A DNA stretch of 64,000 nt, from NCBI GenBank assembly GCA_011109175.1, contig RDEW01000031.1:157313-221312 (forward strand). The letters are read 5' to 3'. Source of the stretch: Dicyema japonicum. Taxonomy: Eukaryota > Dicyemida > Rhombozoa > Dicyemidae. The translations under genes and the position numbers were made by a program. The first letter of the stretch is position 1. Every line of letters begins with the position of its first letter. Shown one piece after another: positions 55,260 to 64,000 of the stretch. The notes under the pieces were generated by a model. That model was not told where the DNA came from. It made no database searches and saw nothing but the letters and a program-made list of their open reading frames with translations.

Positions 55260-56035
55260 ATAATAATTCCCAATTGTAAAATCTTATTACTGATAAGATT
55301 TTTAATCCCCAAACGAGATAATTATTGACGTTATTAGCTGTAGTTTTAAAAAGTCAAATGATATATGAAGATAATGTTTTTACTTATTTTTTAATTTGCT
55401 CAACAAATTAAAGTTTATATTTTGTCTACAGAAAAAAAATCCAAGTCAATATTTGCTTAGAATTATCAATTTTTAAACTACTTTAAGTATTGATTTAATT
55501 TATTACTTACCTTCTATAAAATTAAGCGTTCTATCAAAATCTATAATTTAACTTTATTAAAGTTATTCGAAAAATAATCAGTATTTTATTAAAAATATAA
55601 TAAAACAGCCCTCCCATTAAGGAGCAGTAATGCTTCAATTACTAACCCTCACTTTAGACAGAACTCACACTTTATTTAAGGGGTAAGAACAGTCATGCTA
55701 GTTAATCCAATACATTGAAAATGTTTTTAACATCTCTTTTTTTGGTAAGTCTTATATTTTATTTCCGATAATTAAAAAAATTGGAAGTTATAGATTTTAA
55801 GTATGATGTACAATCAATAGACATTGATTTGATTTTTGTCGAATTTATTAGACAATTAAGAACATTTATTAAGTACTAACGATTAAAGTGGCGTTGCCTC
55901 ATAATTGTATATTGATTAACAGAAATAGTCACAGGTTTTACTGACGTCATAGTTTCTATAGTGTAGCCAGTAGACCTAGGCTTTTGATTGTAGAAAAAAC
56001 ATTCCTGCTTATTCCTCTATTTGTGTCGACATCAA
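55260..56035. other. AT-rich intergenic with SINE tail
   Basis: On the minus strand a SINE family 1 tail (TTAAATAAAGTGTGAGTTCT) lies near 55,612-55,740. The rest has no recognised feature. Confidence 0.4.
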
Positions 56036-56039
56036 TTAC

Positions 56040-56175
56040 GCAGACCATTTTTTTAAATGTTAAGTATTATATTGTTTTATTTAAAAGTAACAATTAATAA
56101 TTAATTAACACAGCCATCCATCCGAACACCCGACAATATTACTTTGCGTTGTTTCTCACGATTCAACAGATCAAC
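56040..56175 (-). mobile_element. LINE family A, 3' terminus
   Basis: Reverse complement reads GTTGATCTGTTGAATCGTGA, ACAACGCAAAGTAATATTGT, then GGATGGCTGTGTTAATTAAT. This parallels the end of the 50.3-50.8 kb copy including its TTAATTAATTATTAATT tail. Confidence 0.6.
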
Positions 56176-56179
56176 TGGT

Positions 56180-56810
56180 GAAGCCATGTTAAGTTTTATA
56201 TTTTTATAAATTTATAAAATTTATCATCCATAACACAATTATCAAGCTTGAAAATAAGAATTTTAGAAGTTTCAAAATCTAACTGGCAAATCACTATCTC
56301 TCAGTTTTTTTGTTGGCTTAAAACTTCAGGCTGTTAACTTGAAAGTTTCCTAACTTTCCAATACCGATAGAATACAAAAGTTTAATGTTTCTCGACGAAC
56401 CACTTTTTTTATTGATGAGTCATCAATAATGTAAAATATTATCTAATTTTATTATGTTTAACAAATAAAATTTAATCAACTTTTCATTTGTAGGTCAAAT
56501 TTGTTATACTATATTTAATTGACTTTTTAAGGTCAATTTTTTTATTATAAGGGAACTTTTCGGTTGTCCTATTGATGACCTTAAATCGTCGCAAGAGAAG
56601 CACAAGTTCAGCATCTCTTCAACACTATAAAAATACCCTTTAATGATATTTTCATTAAAATCAAATTATTATTAAAAAACACTTTCACAGAACCAAAGAA
56701 CGTTATATTAACTAAAGTCTCGTTTGTGCCACTCGTTTCACAATCTGCTTCACTAGGCGTATCCATCGCCCTCTGCTTTGCGCATCTGTCCTTAGATCTT
56801 GTAGGTCTAC
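56180..56810. other. AT-rich intergenic
   Basis: No feature recognised. The last 100 bases are probably the 3' end of the adjoining LINE family B copy. Confidence 0.35.
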
Positions 56811-56816
56811 TGCAGA

Positions 56817-57835
56817 TTAAAGATTTCTTCTAATCCCATTAAGATTCTTGTTCAGAGCCACGGGTAGAGTGACTCTGGGTCTTCCTCTGAATGATGGTTT
56901 GTACTCATTGTTAAAGTAATTGTCCATTATTATATTTGCATGGGCGTTTATGTTTATTCTAAGCACGTGCCCGAACAGTCTCCACCTTGATTCAATAATG
57001 TCGATGCTTATTGGCCTCAATTGTGCCACAGAGTATAATTTCTTATTTGAAATCTTCTTGGGCCAACATAGTCCCATTAAATTGCGTAATTCTTTGCGAT
57101 GAAATATATCCATTTTCTTGAGCTCTAGATCTGTGACCCTCCATGTACCCGAGTTGTACATAAGCACCGGTTTTATATATGCGTTGTATAGTCTTATTCT
57201 TAGATTCGTTTTTATTAGTTTTCGTCGACTCCATATCTTTTGCATTTTCTTATACATTGCAGTGGCTAGAACTCTTCTATACACCATGTCCTCACTATCA
57301 CCAAGTAAGGATCCAAATTTTCTTTTTTTCCTCCAATTTTCATCAATATATTTTGATTTCCTTGTGATTCTTATGTGTTCAGTCTTTTCCTGCTTAACTC
57401 GCAGAGACCAATTCTTAAATTCTCCAGGGATTTTCTCTAAAGCAAATCCAAGTTCCAGATCATTTTCTGACAAAAAATCTATGTCATCTGCATATATAAT
57501 CTCCATCGGCATGCATCCTTCACATTTTGTTCTAAGAGCTCTCAATGCCGCTTCCAGGTATACGACGAATAGAACCGGAGATAGAGAGTCTCTCTAAGGT
57601 ATTCCAACTGTTGTCCCGAAAGGCTTCGATGTTGTGTTCCCAACTCGTACAGTTAATTCAGTGTTCGATAATAGTAAACGGACAAGTCTTGTGTTATCCT
57701 CATCAAAAAAACTCCCATCAACGTCAAACAATATTTTTCTGTTGACAGTGTCAAGCGCACTGTACATGTCCACTCACAAAATCTTAAAATCACTCCTGTA
57801 TCGACACATGGCACATATCCAAATCAAAGACTATT
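56817..57835 (-). mobile_element. LINE family B, nearly intact reverse transcriptase
   Basis: Minus strand, one frame except for a single stop. It opens DMYSALDTVNRKILFDVDGS (block A with aspartate), then TRLVRLLLSNTELTVRVGNT, then TTVGIP-stop-RDSLSPVLF (the usual QGD changed by a TAG at about 57,595). Next comes MPMEIIYADDIDFLSENDLE (the catalytic box), then a 240-codon open tail with RIRLYNAYIKPVLMYNSGTW, ESRWRLFGHVLR and SFRGRPRVTLPVALNKN. The length of uninterrupted frame is far greater than in any other element here, so it is the youngest copy. The 5' half (endonuclease) is missing. Confidence 0.88.
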
Positions 57836-57931
57836 TTTAATCATTGAAAATATAAGTCATTTAATAAAATTATACTGAAATCTAAGGAGTAATCAAATTA
57901 GATAAATAAATCATCTAAATTTGGCATATTA

Positions 57932-60900
57932 TCATCAGTTTTTTTTCTGCGTTTGTTGTAAATTAAATTGTTTCTGTTGATTGTTTGACATACTGCCTTG
58001 CCCTCCAAAAGGATTAGAAGATTGTATATTTGTAGCTGTTTGTTGAAACATCATCGATCCGGGAAAACCCGACTGTGTCGTCATTGAACCAGCAAACATG
58101 GGATTATTTGAATTTGTTTGTTGCTGAGGCATCATCGATCCGGGAAAACCCGACTGTGTTGTCATTGAACCAGCATTGGTTTGTTTGTTATGCGATCGGG
58201 AACCGACCAGCAAACATGGGATTATTTGAATTTGTTTGTTGTGAGCCATCATCGATCCGGGAAAACCGACTGTGTTGTCATTGAACCAGTAAACATGGGA
58301 TTATTTGAATTTGTTTGTTGCTGAGGCATCATCGATCCGGGAAAACCCGACTGTGTCGTCATTGAACCAGCAAACATGGGATTATTTGAATTTGTTTGCT
58401 GTTGAGACATCAGCGATCCTGGAAAAACCGACTGTGTCGTCATTGAACCAGTAAACATGGGATTATTTGAATTTGTTTGTTGCTGAGGCATCATCGATCC
58501 GGGAAAACCCGACTGTGTCGTCATTGAACCAGTAGACATGGGATTATTTGAATTTGTTTGATGCTGAGGCATCATCGATCCGGGAAAACCCGACTGTGTC
58601 GTCATTGAACCAGTAAACATGGGATTATTTGAATTTGTTTGTTGCTGAGGCATCATCGATCCGGGAAAACCCGACTGTGTCGTCATTGAACCAGTAAACA
58701 TGGGATTATTTGAATTTATTTGATGCTGAGGCATCATCGATCCGGGAAAACCCGACTGTGTCGTCATTGAACCAGTAAACATGGGATTATTTGAATTTGT
58801 TTGCTGCTGAGGCATCATCGATCCGGGAAAACCCGACTGTGTCGTCATTGAACCAGTAAACATTGGATTATTTGAATTTGTTTGCTGCTGAGGCATCATC
58901 GATCCGGGAAAACCCGACTGTGTCGTCATTGAACCAGTAGACATGGATTATTTAAATTTGTTTGTTGCTGAGGCATCATCGATCCAGGAAAAGCAGATCG
59001 TGCCATTGAGCCCTCCTTAGGCATCATCTGATTTTGTGACATCATAGAATTCTAAATGTTACATTTTAGTAAACATCATAAACTTGATTATTTGAAGAAT
59101 AACCTTGTCTCATAGTATCAACAAAAACAGTGTTGTTTGTTTGTTGTTGGACAGGATCTAAAATAACCATCAAAATAACTTGTTTGATATGACCCAGAAA
59201 TTGGGAAGTCTAAATATAATAGATACAAATAAACCATTAGTAAAAAAATTATCACTTGAAGGCCTTTGGGTAGTATTTGAAGTCCGTGAAGCAATTAAAT
59301 CAACATTTTGATTTTGAAAATTAACATTAGTAAATCCGTCGTCGGCAAAGAGATCGTCTGAAGAAGGATCAAAAAAAGGTTTTGATTGAGAGATAGACGG
59401 CGGATTCGGAGCATTAAAAAGATCCCCAAAATCTAAATCAATATTCATTTTTGGTTTAGCAGTTTCAGTGGAAGACACAAATAAGTCGGGAATTAAAGAA
59501 GGATTACTCTTCTGTTGAGAACTTGCGTCTTGGGTAGAAGAAAACGGATCGACAGAAGTTACAAAATAGTTGATTTGTTGCTGAGAATCAAATTGAGAAT
59601 TAATGCTGAAAGGACTGTTATCCATTTTATGCTGTGAATGTGCATTCATAGGAAATTCACTCTCAAATGGGTCAGTAATGGTTTGGTTAATTTGTGGCTG
59701 AGAATGCGGAAAATTAGAAGTAAATCCAGAAGCAAATATGTCATCCTGAATGTTTTGAGATTCACTTGTCGAAATATGAGGATTGAAGTTCATGAAAAAT
59801 GGGTCACTAAGATCAGCAGCGTCACTTTGTGAAACTGCAGCAACATCTTAAATTAAAAGTCAAATAAAACCGATAACCGACAACAAATCATCCAATTGAG
59901 CTAAAAATAGAATAAACAAAAACGTTACATTTTTCATGTTCATTTTTGTTCACATCTAAAATAATTATCAAAAAATCAATAAATTGGTAAGTACAAATAT
60001 AATTAGATTTGATTAAAGGAAACTAATTATAATACTTTGATTAATATTCAGATAATTTTCTGGTTTTTTAATTTCACTAGTAGCGGTCTAATAATGATTA
60101 GGTCGAACGAAAACCGACACAAATTCATGTTTAGTCTCTAAACTCTCCAAATGAGACTTCATTGGTTCCAACATTGTCGGAGAGATCTAATCTCAGAAAT
60201 AAACCTACTTTGATGACTGTTGGAGCTTCGGAAAGTCCAAATTCCTAAAATATAAGGATTTTAAAATACTTTCGTATTGGAGAAGAGTTGGTCAAAACTT
60301 TCACATATTTTCATGAATTTTGAATATTCGTCGTAAACTAACTGTCCAGTCTTTTTGTCAAGAGTAAAGAATTTATCTAAATTTAGATTATCGACTTAAA
60401 TCTAACCCATAAGACCGATAGCAGCATCATTGTAGCAAAGATACAAATGTATCGAATCTTTTTTGATTAACGAATTTGAGAATCTGGCGACACTGTTGTA
60501 GTTCGAAAAAGCCTCAGCCTAAAATATGGAAATTACGAAAACCAGAAGGTCTAATAAAAGTATAGATTGCATGTAGAACAAAGAGCATATTTCAATCAAC
60601 TAAACATAATAAAAAGGTCAAACAGCTTTGACGCCTTTAGATTGCAAAGATCCAAATTTACTCCTAAATTAATAACTTTTTCAACAAAAAAATAGAGGAA
60701 CAAAATAAAACCCTTTGGGAATTTTGAATATGTCAAATCCAAGCATAAAGTAATTTTCTGATTTAGATTTCAGATAGGTCATGTATTTTTTAATGAAAAG
60801 TGAAGCGCCGCGTGCTGAGATTTAATTAAGATAGAATACAGTCAGAACGTCTGGTATCCACACGAATTTTAACCTTGAAAATTCCTTTATCAGAAGATAA

Positions 60901-61237
60901 GAAAGCAAGAAACGACTATGAAATAAATGACCAAACAAACTTCCTCCCCGTTAATCATGAGATAATGAATAACCGATATAGCTTTAATTATGACGTAATA
61001 GTTTGTGGATGATAATCTCTCTGAGAAAATAGCCGACATTTGAGCATATGAAACAGTCCTTTCACGAGTAAACTGGTATAACGCTGTCAAAGTTAGTCAA
61101 CAACCTACCAGACAAATGTTTATCCTTAGGGGGAATTTCCTCTTCAGTGTAGCCTTATAGATGCTAAATGAGACAGGATCACCAACAACACCCTGAACGG
61201 CAGCGTTTACACGGTCCTTAATGGTTTGAGACTTCAT
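57932..61237 (-). CDS. PICALM: ANTH-domain clathrin adaptor (PICALM/AP180)
   Basis: Recruits clathrin to PIP2-rich membrane. The start MKSQTIKDRVNAAVQG, then SFSIYKAT...IPPKDKHL, matches the ANTH head, including the lysine/histidine lipid-binding motif. Further exons: ALYQFTRERTVSYAQMSAIF, NYYVIIKAISVIHYLMINGE, FLAFLSSDKGIFK and SLFIKKYMTYLKSKSENY. The C-terminal half is Asn/Gln/Ser-rich and carries adaptor motifs (TDPFESEF, VDPFSS, SNPFGG) and a LIPDLF stretch that could bind clathrin. It then becomes a tandem 27-residue repeat (separate entry). Two apparent one-base shifts need attention: between KAT and EEEIPP near 61,147, and inside the repeat near 58,262. With one A fewer in the A8 run near 57,945 the end would read DDNMPNLDDLFI, an acidic motif of clathrin-box type. 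Confidence 0.85.
58035..58985 (-). repeat. 81 bp coding minisatellite in the PICALM tail
   Basis: About twelve copies of an 81 bp unit, each encoding 27 residues around GSMTTQSGFPGSM and MPQQQTNSNNPMF. Unit starts are spaced exactly 81 bp (for example 58,327, 58,408, 58,489, 58,570, 58,651). Differences between units are few (QQQ/HQT/HQI, FTG/FAG/STG), pointing to recent expansion or homogenisation. One unit near 58,175-58,260 is rearranged and another has lost one base, moving the frame. Confidence 0.92.
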
Positions 61238-61239
61238 AC

Positions 61240-61575
61240 GTCACTTAAATAAGGTCAAGGTAATTAAGAGCAATAGAAATATATTCTAATAATATATAAA
61301 TAGGTTAACCAGAAAGAATTACTTTTGAATTTTAATTTATTTAGAATTTTATTTATAAATAAAAATATTTATTAAAAACAAAATATTTTAATGTTTTCTA
61401 CTAATTGATAAAGATTATATAAGATAGATATTTTAACCGCAAAAATTTTAATTTTTGGCAAAGGAATTTATTTCAATCTTTTTAAAATAATGTAAAATTG
61501 AATTTTTCTATTGCTCAAATACTAGAATTTGTTCACATTTTAATGAATACAAAATTATTCGAGTGTTTATTAATC
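61240..61575. other. AT-rich upstream region of PICALM
   Basis: No repeats or motifs recognised; likely contains the promoter. Confidence 0.4.
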
Positions 61576-61579
61576 TTCT

Positions 61580-61905
61580 ATTTTCATAAGAGAGCCCAAG
61601 ACCATCTAGAAAGAAGTTAAAACAACTACTTAAGTGATCCTAGCGTCCAATAATCTCCGAACTCTCCTCATCTCATTTTCAAGTGTTTCGACTGTTTAAC
61701 GGTAAAGTCTTAATGAATGCATGACAGAGGAACTCGATCGAGGTGTTCTTCATTAGAACCGATCGACGTTTCACTTTGTGAGAAATCACATTTCCCAGTG
61801 GATTTTCCGGTTCAGTGCTAAAACTCATGAAACCGCAGCAATGATTGCTCTCGGATTCCAAAGATAGATGAGTGGTGAAGGAGTGGTCGGTGCAAAAGAA
61901 GCAAA
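61580..61905 (-). mobile_element. LINE 3' end fragment
   Basis: Begins with CCCAAGACCATCTAGAAAGA and GATCCTAGCGTCCAATAATC. This parallels 46,995-47,070 (CCCCAAAGAGCATCAAGAAA, GATCCCAACTTCCAACATCT), which belongs to the minus-strand family E copy. The frame is not intact. Confidence 0.5.
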
Positions 61906-61909
61906 GTTC

Positions 61910-62350
61910 GTCGCAATTTTTATATAAATTCCAACAATAAAATTTTATTTATCGACTTGAATTCATGCAACCATTTAATAAGATTTAACATTTGTAGCGA
62001 ACAGACACAACTTATTTCCCTTACCAAGCAACTACTAAATAGTTTGGTTGGTAGTGCCTAACGAACGACCTCCATGCTACCGTCCCCAGATTTTTTTAAT
62101 CAGGCATGATTGAAAGTAATCTTGGACCAGAATCATTTCAGCGAAAGTAGAAGATAGTCCCTAATTACTAAAACATTTTTAACTTTCATAACTTGATTTC
62201 GAAAGGTTCCAGGTGATCTAGCCATGGATCACCTAAAAAATCTCGGTCCGAGTGGACTTTTGATTTAACCAATTTAATAGAACACTCAATTAATCACGAT
62301 CGTAACCATGCACTGGAAAAAATCAATGATCATTTCTATTTTGAAGCATA
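61910..62350. other. Intergenic, no recognised feature
   Basis: A/T-rich first, then complex sequence leading into the LINE copy at 62.36 kb. It may be that element's degraded N-terminal part. Confidence 0.3.
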
Positions 62351-62354
62351 CCGA

Positions 62355-63110
62355 CGACCCTTCTGATCTTCTTATCGTCCTATTACCCCTTTGTCTGTTG
62401 TCTCGAAGATTGGAGAATGAGTTTTACTATTTTTAGTCAAAACGTACCTTTCATTTGCTGAATCCTAACATGTGTGTCTAGTTTTTCAGTCTAGTACAAC
62501 CCATATTTCAAAACTGACTCAATTTATTGCTGACGGATTTAATAATAATAACCTCCAAAATGAATAATTGTGGTACCTATGATATCAAAAAACCGATCAT
62601 CGAGAAACGTTCTGAGCAAGTAGATCCTTGCTAAAAATATCCCGTCCTGTTTGAAATTGTGGTTACTTACTTTCCTCTCTGGCCACCTTAGAGTCCTTTA
62701 TAATGTCAACCTAACTCTCCTTATTGATACCTGCCAAACGGCGTCCTCAAGGCTCAGTCTCAAGCCTTATTTGACCTCTACCTAGCAAGCATACCAACAA
62801 ACCAAGAACACACTTCTTATGCCGACGATGTTATAATTCTTCACGTCACTGTGATGTAACGCCGCTTCTGTGACCATGTCAGTTCAACTTGGAACCAACG
62901 CTGTTTCTAAACTACTTAAGGCCATGGCAAGTATGCCATTTGGCTAGAGAAAAAAGAGCTTGTCAATTATCTGCAGACAATTTATCAAAACAACGATGAA
63001 CTATGCTGTTCCTGTTTGAGATCCCTATTTACTTCAAAAAATACAAAAGACTTAAACTCCGCTCTAAGAATAATTACCGGCTGTTTATAAACTACACCAA
63101 ATGACCACCT
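62355..63110 (+). mobile_element. LINE family E (CR1/Jockey-like) RT, degraded
   Basis: SYRPITPLSVVSK (62,365), then a block B remnant RRPQGSVSSL, then LFDLYLASIPTNQEHTSYAD with an intact YADDVIILH box (62,820). The C-terminal NYAVPV...RIITGC piece lies at 63,000-63,085. Stops and frame changes separate the blocks. Confidence 0.7.
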
Positions 63111-63119
63111 ACATAGATA

Positions 63120-63720
63120 ACACTAGGCCATCTCACTCACTCGCTTTGATTTTGTTCCACATCCGTGCCAATGTGGAGACCAGAACGACTGTTTTGGCCT
63201 ACAAACTTTCACCTGTAGGAATAGTGCAGCCAGATTTCCCTGACACATGGCCTTGAAAAAAGTCATTAGGCTAGCTTTGGACGCAGCCGGACATTCCTCC
63301 ATGCTCGAACCAGTCGGTTTTTACAGGCGTGACGGAAAACGACCAGATGGGATGACAACTTTCCCTATTAAAATCGGAAAACCTCTTTTCTGGACGTTAC
63401 CTACACCGACACATTTGCCTCTTGCAACCTACTCCAGAGTGCCTCTGTTCTACCACTGAGAAGACGAGAGGTTGAAACTGGCAAAGTACACGGTCCTACC
63501 AATGATTTTGTTCGTTCTACACGCAATTGAGACGACTGGTTCCCTTGCAACGCTGGAATTCTTAGTCGTCTAGGGAATCGGATTTCTACACGATCAGGAG
63601 AACCCCATGAGCGCTGCTGGTTATTTTGAACGAATCTCGCTCACCATCCTGAGAGGGAATAGCGACGCTGTCAAGGCGGCCGCTATATTAACCATTTCTC
63701 ACTTTTTTCCTTAATAAATT
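63120..63720 (+). mobile_element. LINE family A fragment inside a family E relic
   Basis: ALKKVIRLALDAAGHSSMLE, PVGFYRRDGKRPDGMTTFPI and KIGKPLFW, then later frames with a RISLTILRGNSDAVKAAAIL end. It finishes in ATTTGAATTTAAAAAAAATT. Immediately after, a second copy of the 62,985 family E segment begins. Confidence 0.75.
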
Positions 63721-63738
63721 ATTTGAATTTAAAAAAAA

Positions 63739-64000
63739 TTATCAAAACAACGATGAACCATGGTGTTCCTGTTTAGGGTCACGTGTTTATTAATGACAAA
63801 CCTCGAAATATACAAATGACTTGAAACTCCGCTCTAAGTATAATTACCTGCTGTTTAAAAACCACCTAAACTGAAAGCACTAGGCCATCCGACTCACTGG
63901 CTTTGGCTTTCTACAAACAAAAGGAGAATCATACCTACCCTCGTAACAAAATTTGCATTTTCGAACAATCCCAGAGAATGAACCCACTCAGTTGAGCTTT
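63739..64000 (+). mobile_element. LINE family E fragment, second copy of the 63.0 kb segment
   Basis: TTATCAAAACAACGATGAAC (63,738) repeats 62,984-63,003. The likeness continues through ACTCCGCTCTAAGTATAATT. It runs to about 63,910; the last 90 bases are unassigned. Confidence 0.6.

Noticed and set aside
57118-57597. 159-codon plus-strand frame opposite the LINE family B RT
   Set aside because: It is the antisense shadow of the reverse transcriptase; hydrophobic runs come from the complement of Lys/Glu-rich codons.
1-64000. CRISPR array, bacterial operon or prophage
   Set aside because: Spliced animal genes, SINEs and LINEs show a eukaryotic nuclear genome; the 81 bp and 410 bp repeats are tandem without spacers.

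Overview
This 64 kb window is AT-rich nuclear DNA from an animal. Nearly every protein gene I can reconstruct is cut by extremely short introns, mostly 20 to 35 nt with GT...AG ends. Animal-type proteins (tetraspanin, phospholipase C-beta, ECT2, PICALM/AP180, CCDC124) combined with introns this small point to a dicyemid mesozoan. An orthonectid or another miniaturised metazoan cannot be excluded. The assignment is inference from gene content and intron size.

Layout, left to right. 0-6 kb: repeats (a tRNA-derived SINE, a ~410 bp tandem triplication of a LINE endonuclease fragment, a LINE end, two more SINE-like families, a hAT transposase relic). 6.7-7.5 kb: an unrecognised spliced gene. 9.4-14.7 kb: a PLC-beta gene (minus) and an inositol monophosphatase gene (plus) arranged head to head. 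14.8-27 kb: LINE and SINE debris, two tRNA-Ile genes and the ribosomal protein L12 gene (minus). 27.1-30.3 kb: ECT2, the cytokinesis RhoGEF (minus). 30.4-33 kb: LINE remains. 33.1-34.0 kb: a tetraspanin (plus). 37.0-40.1 kb: a compact XMAP215/CKAP5-like TOG protein (minus). 40.5-42.9 kb: LINE fragments and a small inverted-repeat element. 43.2-46.1 kb: CCDC124 and the DEAD-box helicase DDX24, same strand, 112 bp apart. 47-51 kb: LINE copies, one with a clear target-site duplication. 51-56 kb: very AT-rich with two related small ORFs. 56.8-57.8 kb: a nearly intact reverse transcriptase. 57.9-61.2 kb: a PICALM/AP180 clathrin adaptor whose tail is an 81 bp coding minisatellite. 61.3-64 kb: LINE fragments.

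The host genes form a coherent set rather than an operon-like pathway. PLC-beta and inositol monophosphatase both act in phosphoinositide turnover and are neighbours. ECT2 and the TOG protein both act in cell division. RPL12, CCDC124 and DDX24 concern ribosomes or their biogenesis. The intergenic space is dominated by old, frameshifted non-LTR retrotransposons, which I sort into five working families. A: elements ending in a KRPDG-type C-terminal domain. B: an RT with YADDIDF. C: L2/RTE-like elements with an AP-endonuclease. D: R2-like RT with QGDSMSPLLF. E: CR1/Jockey-like RT. At least three SINE-like families are also present. Exon models were made by hand translation and homology recall; splice sites are supported by frame and conservation only.
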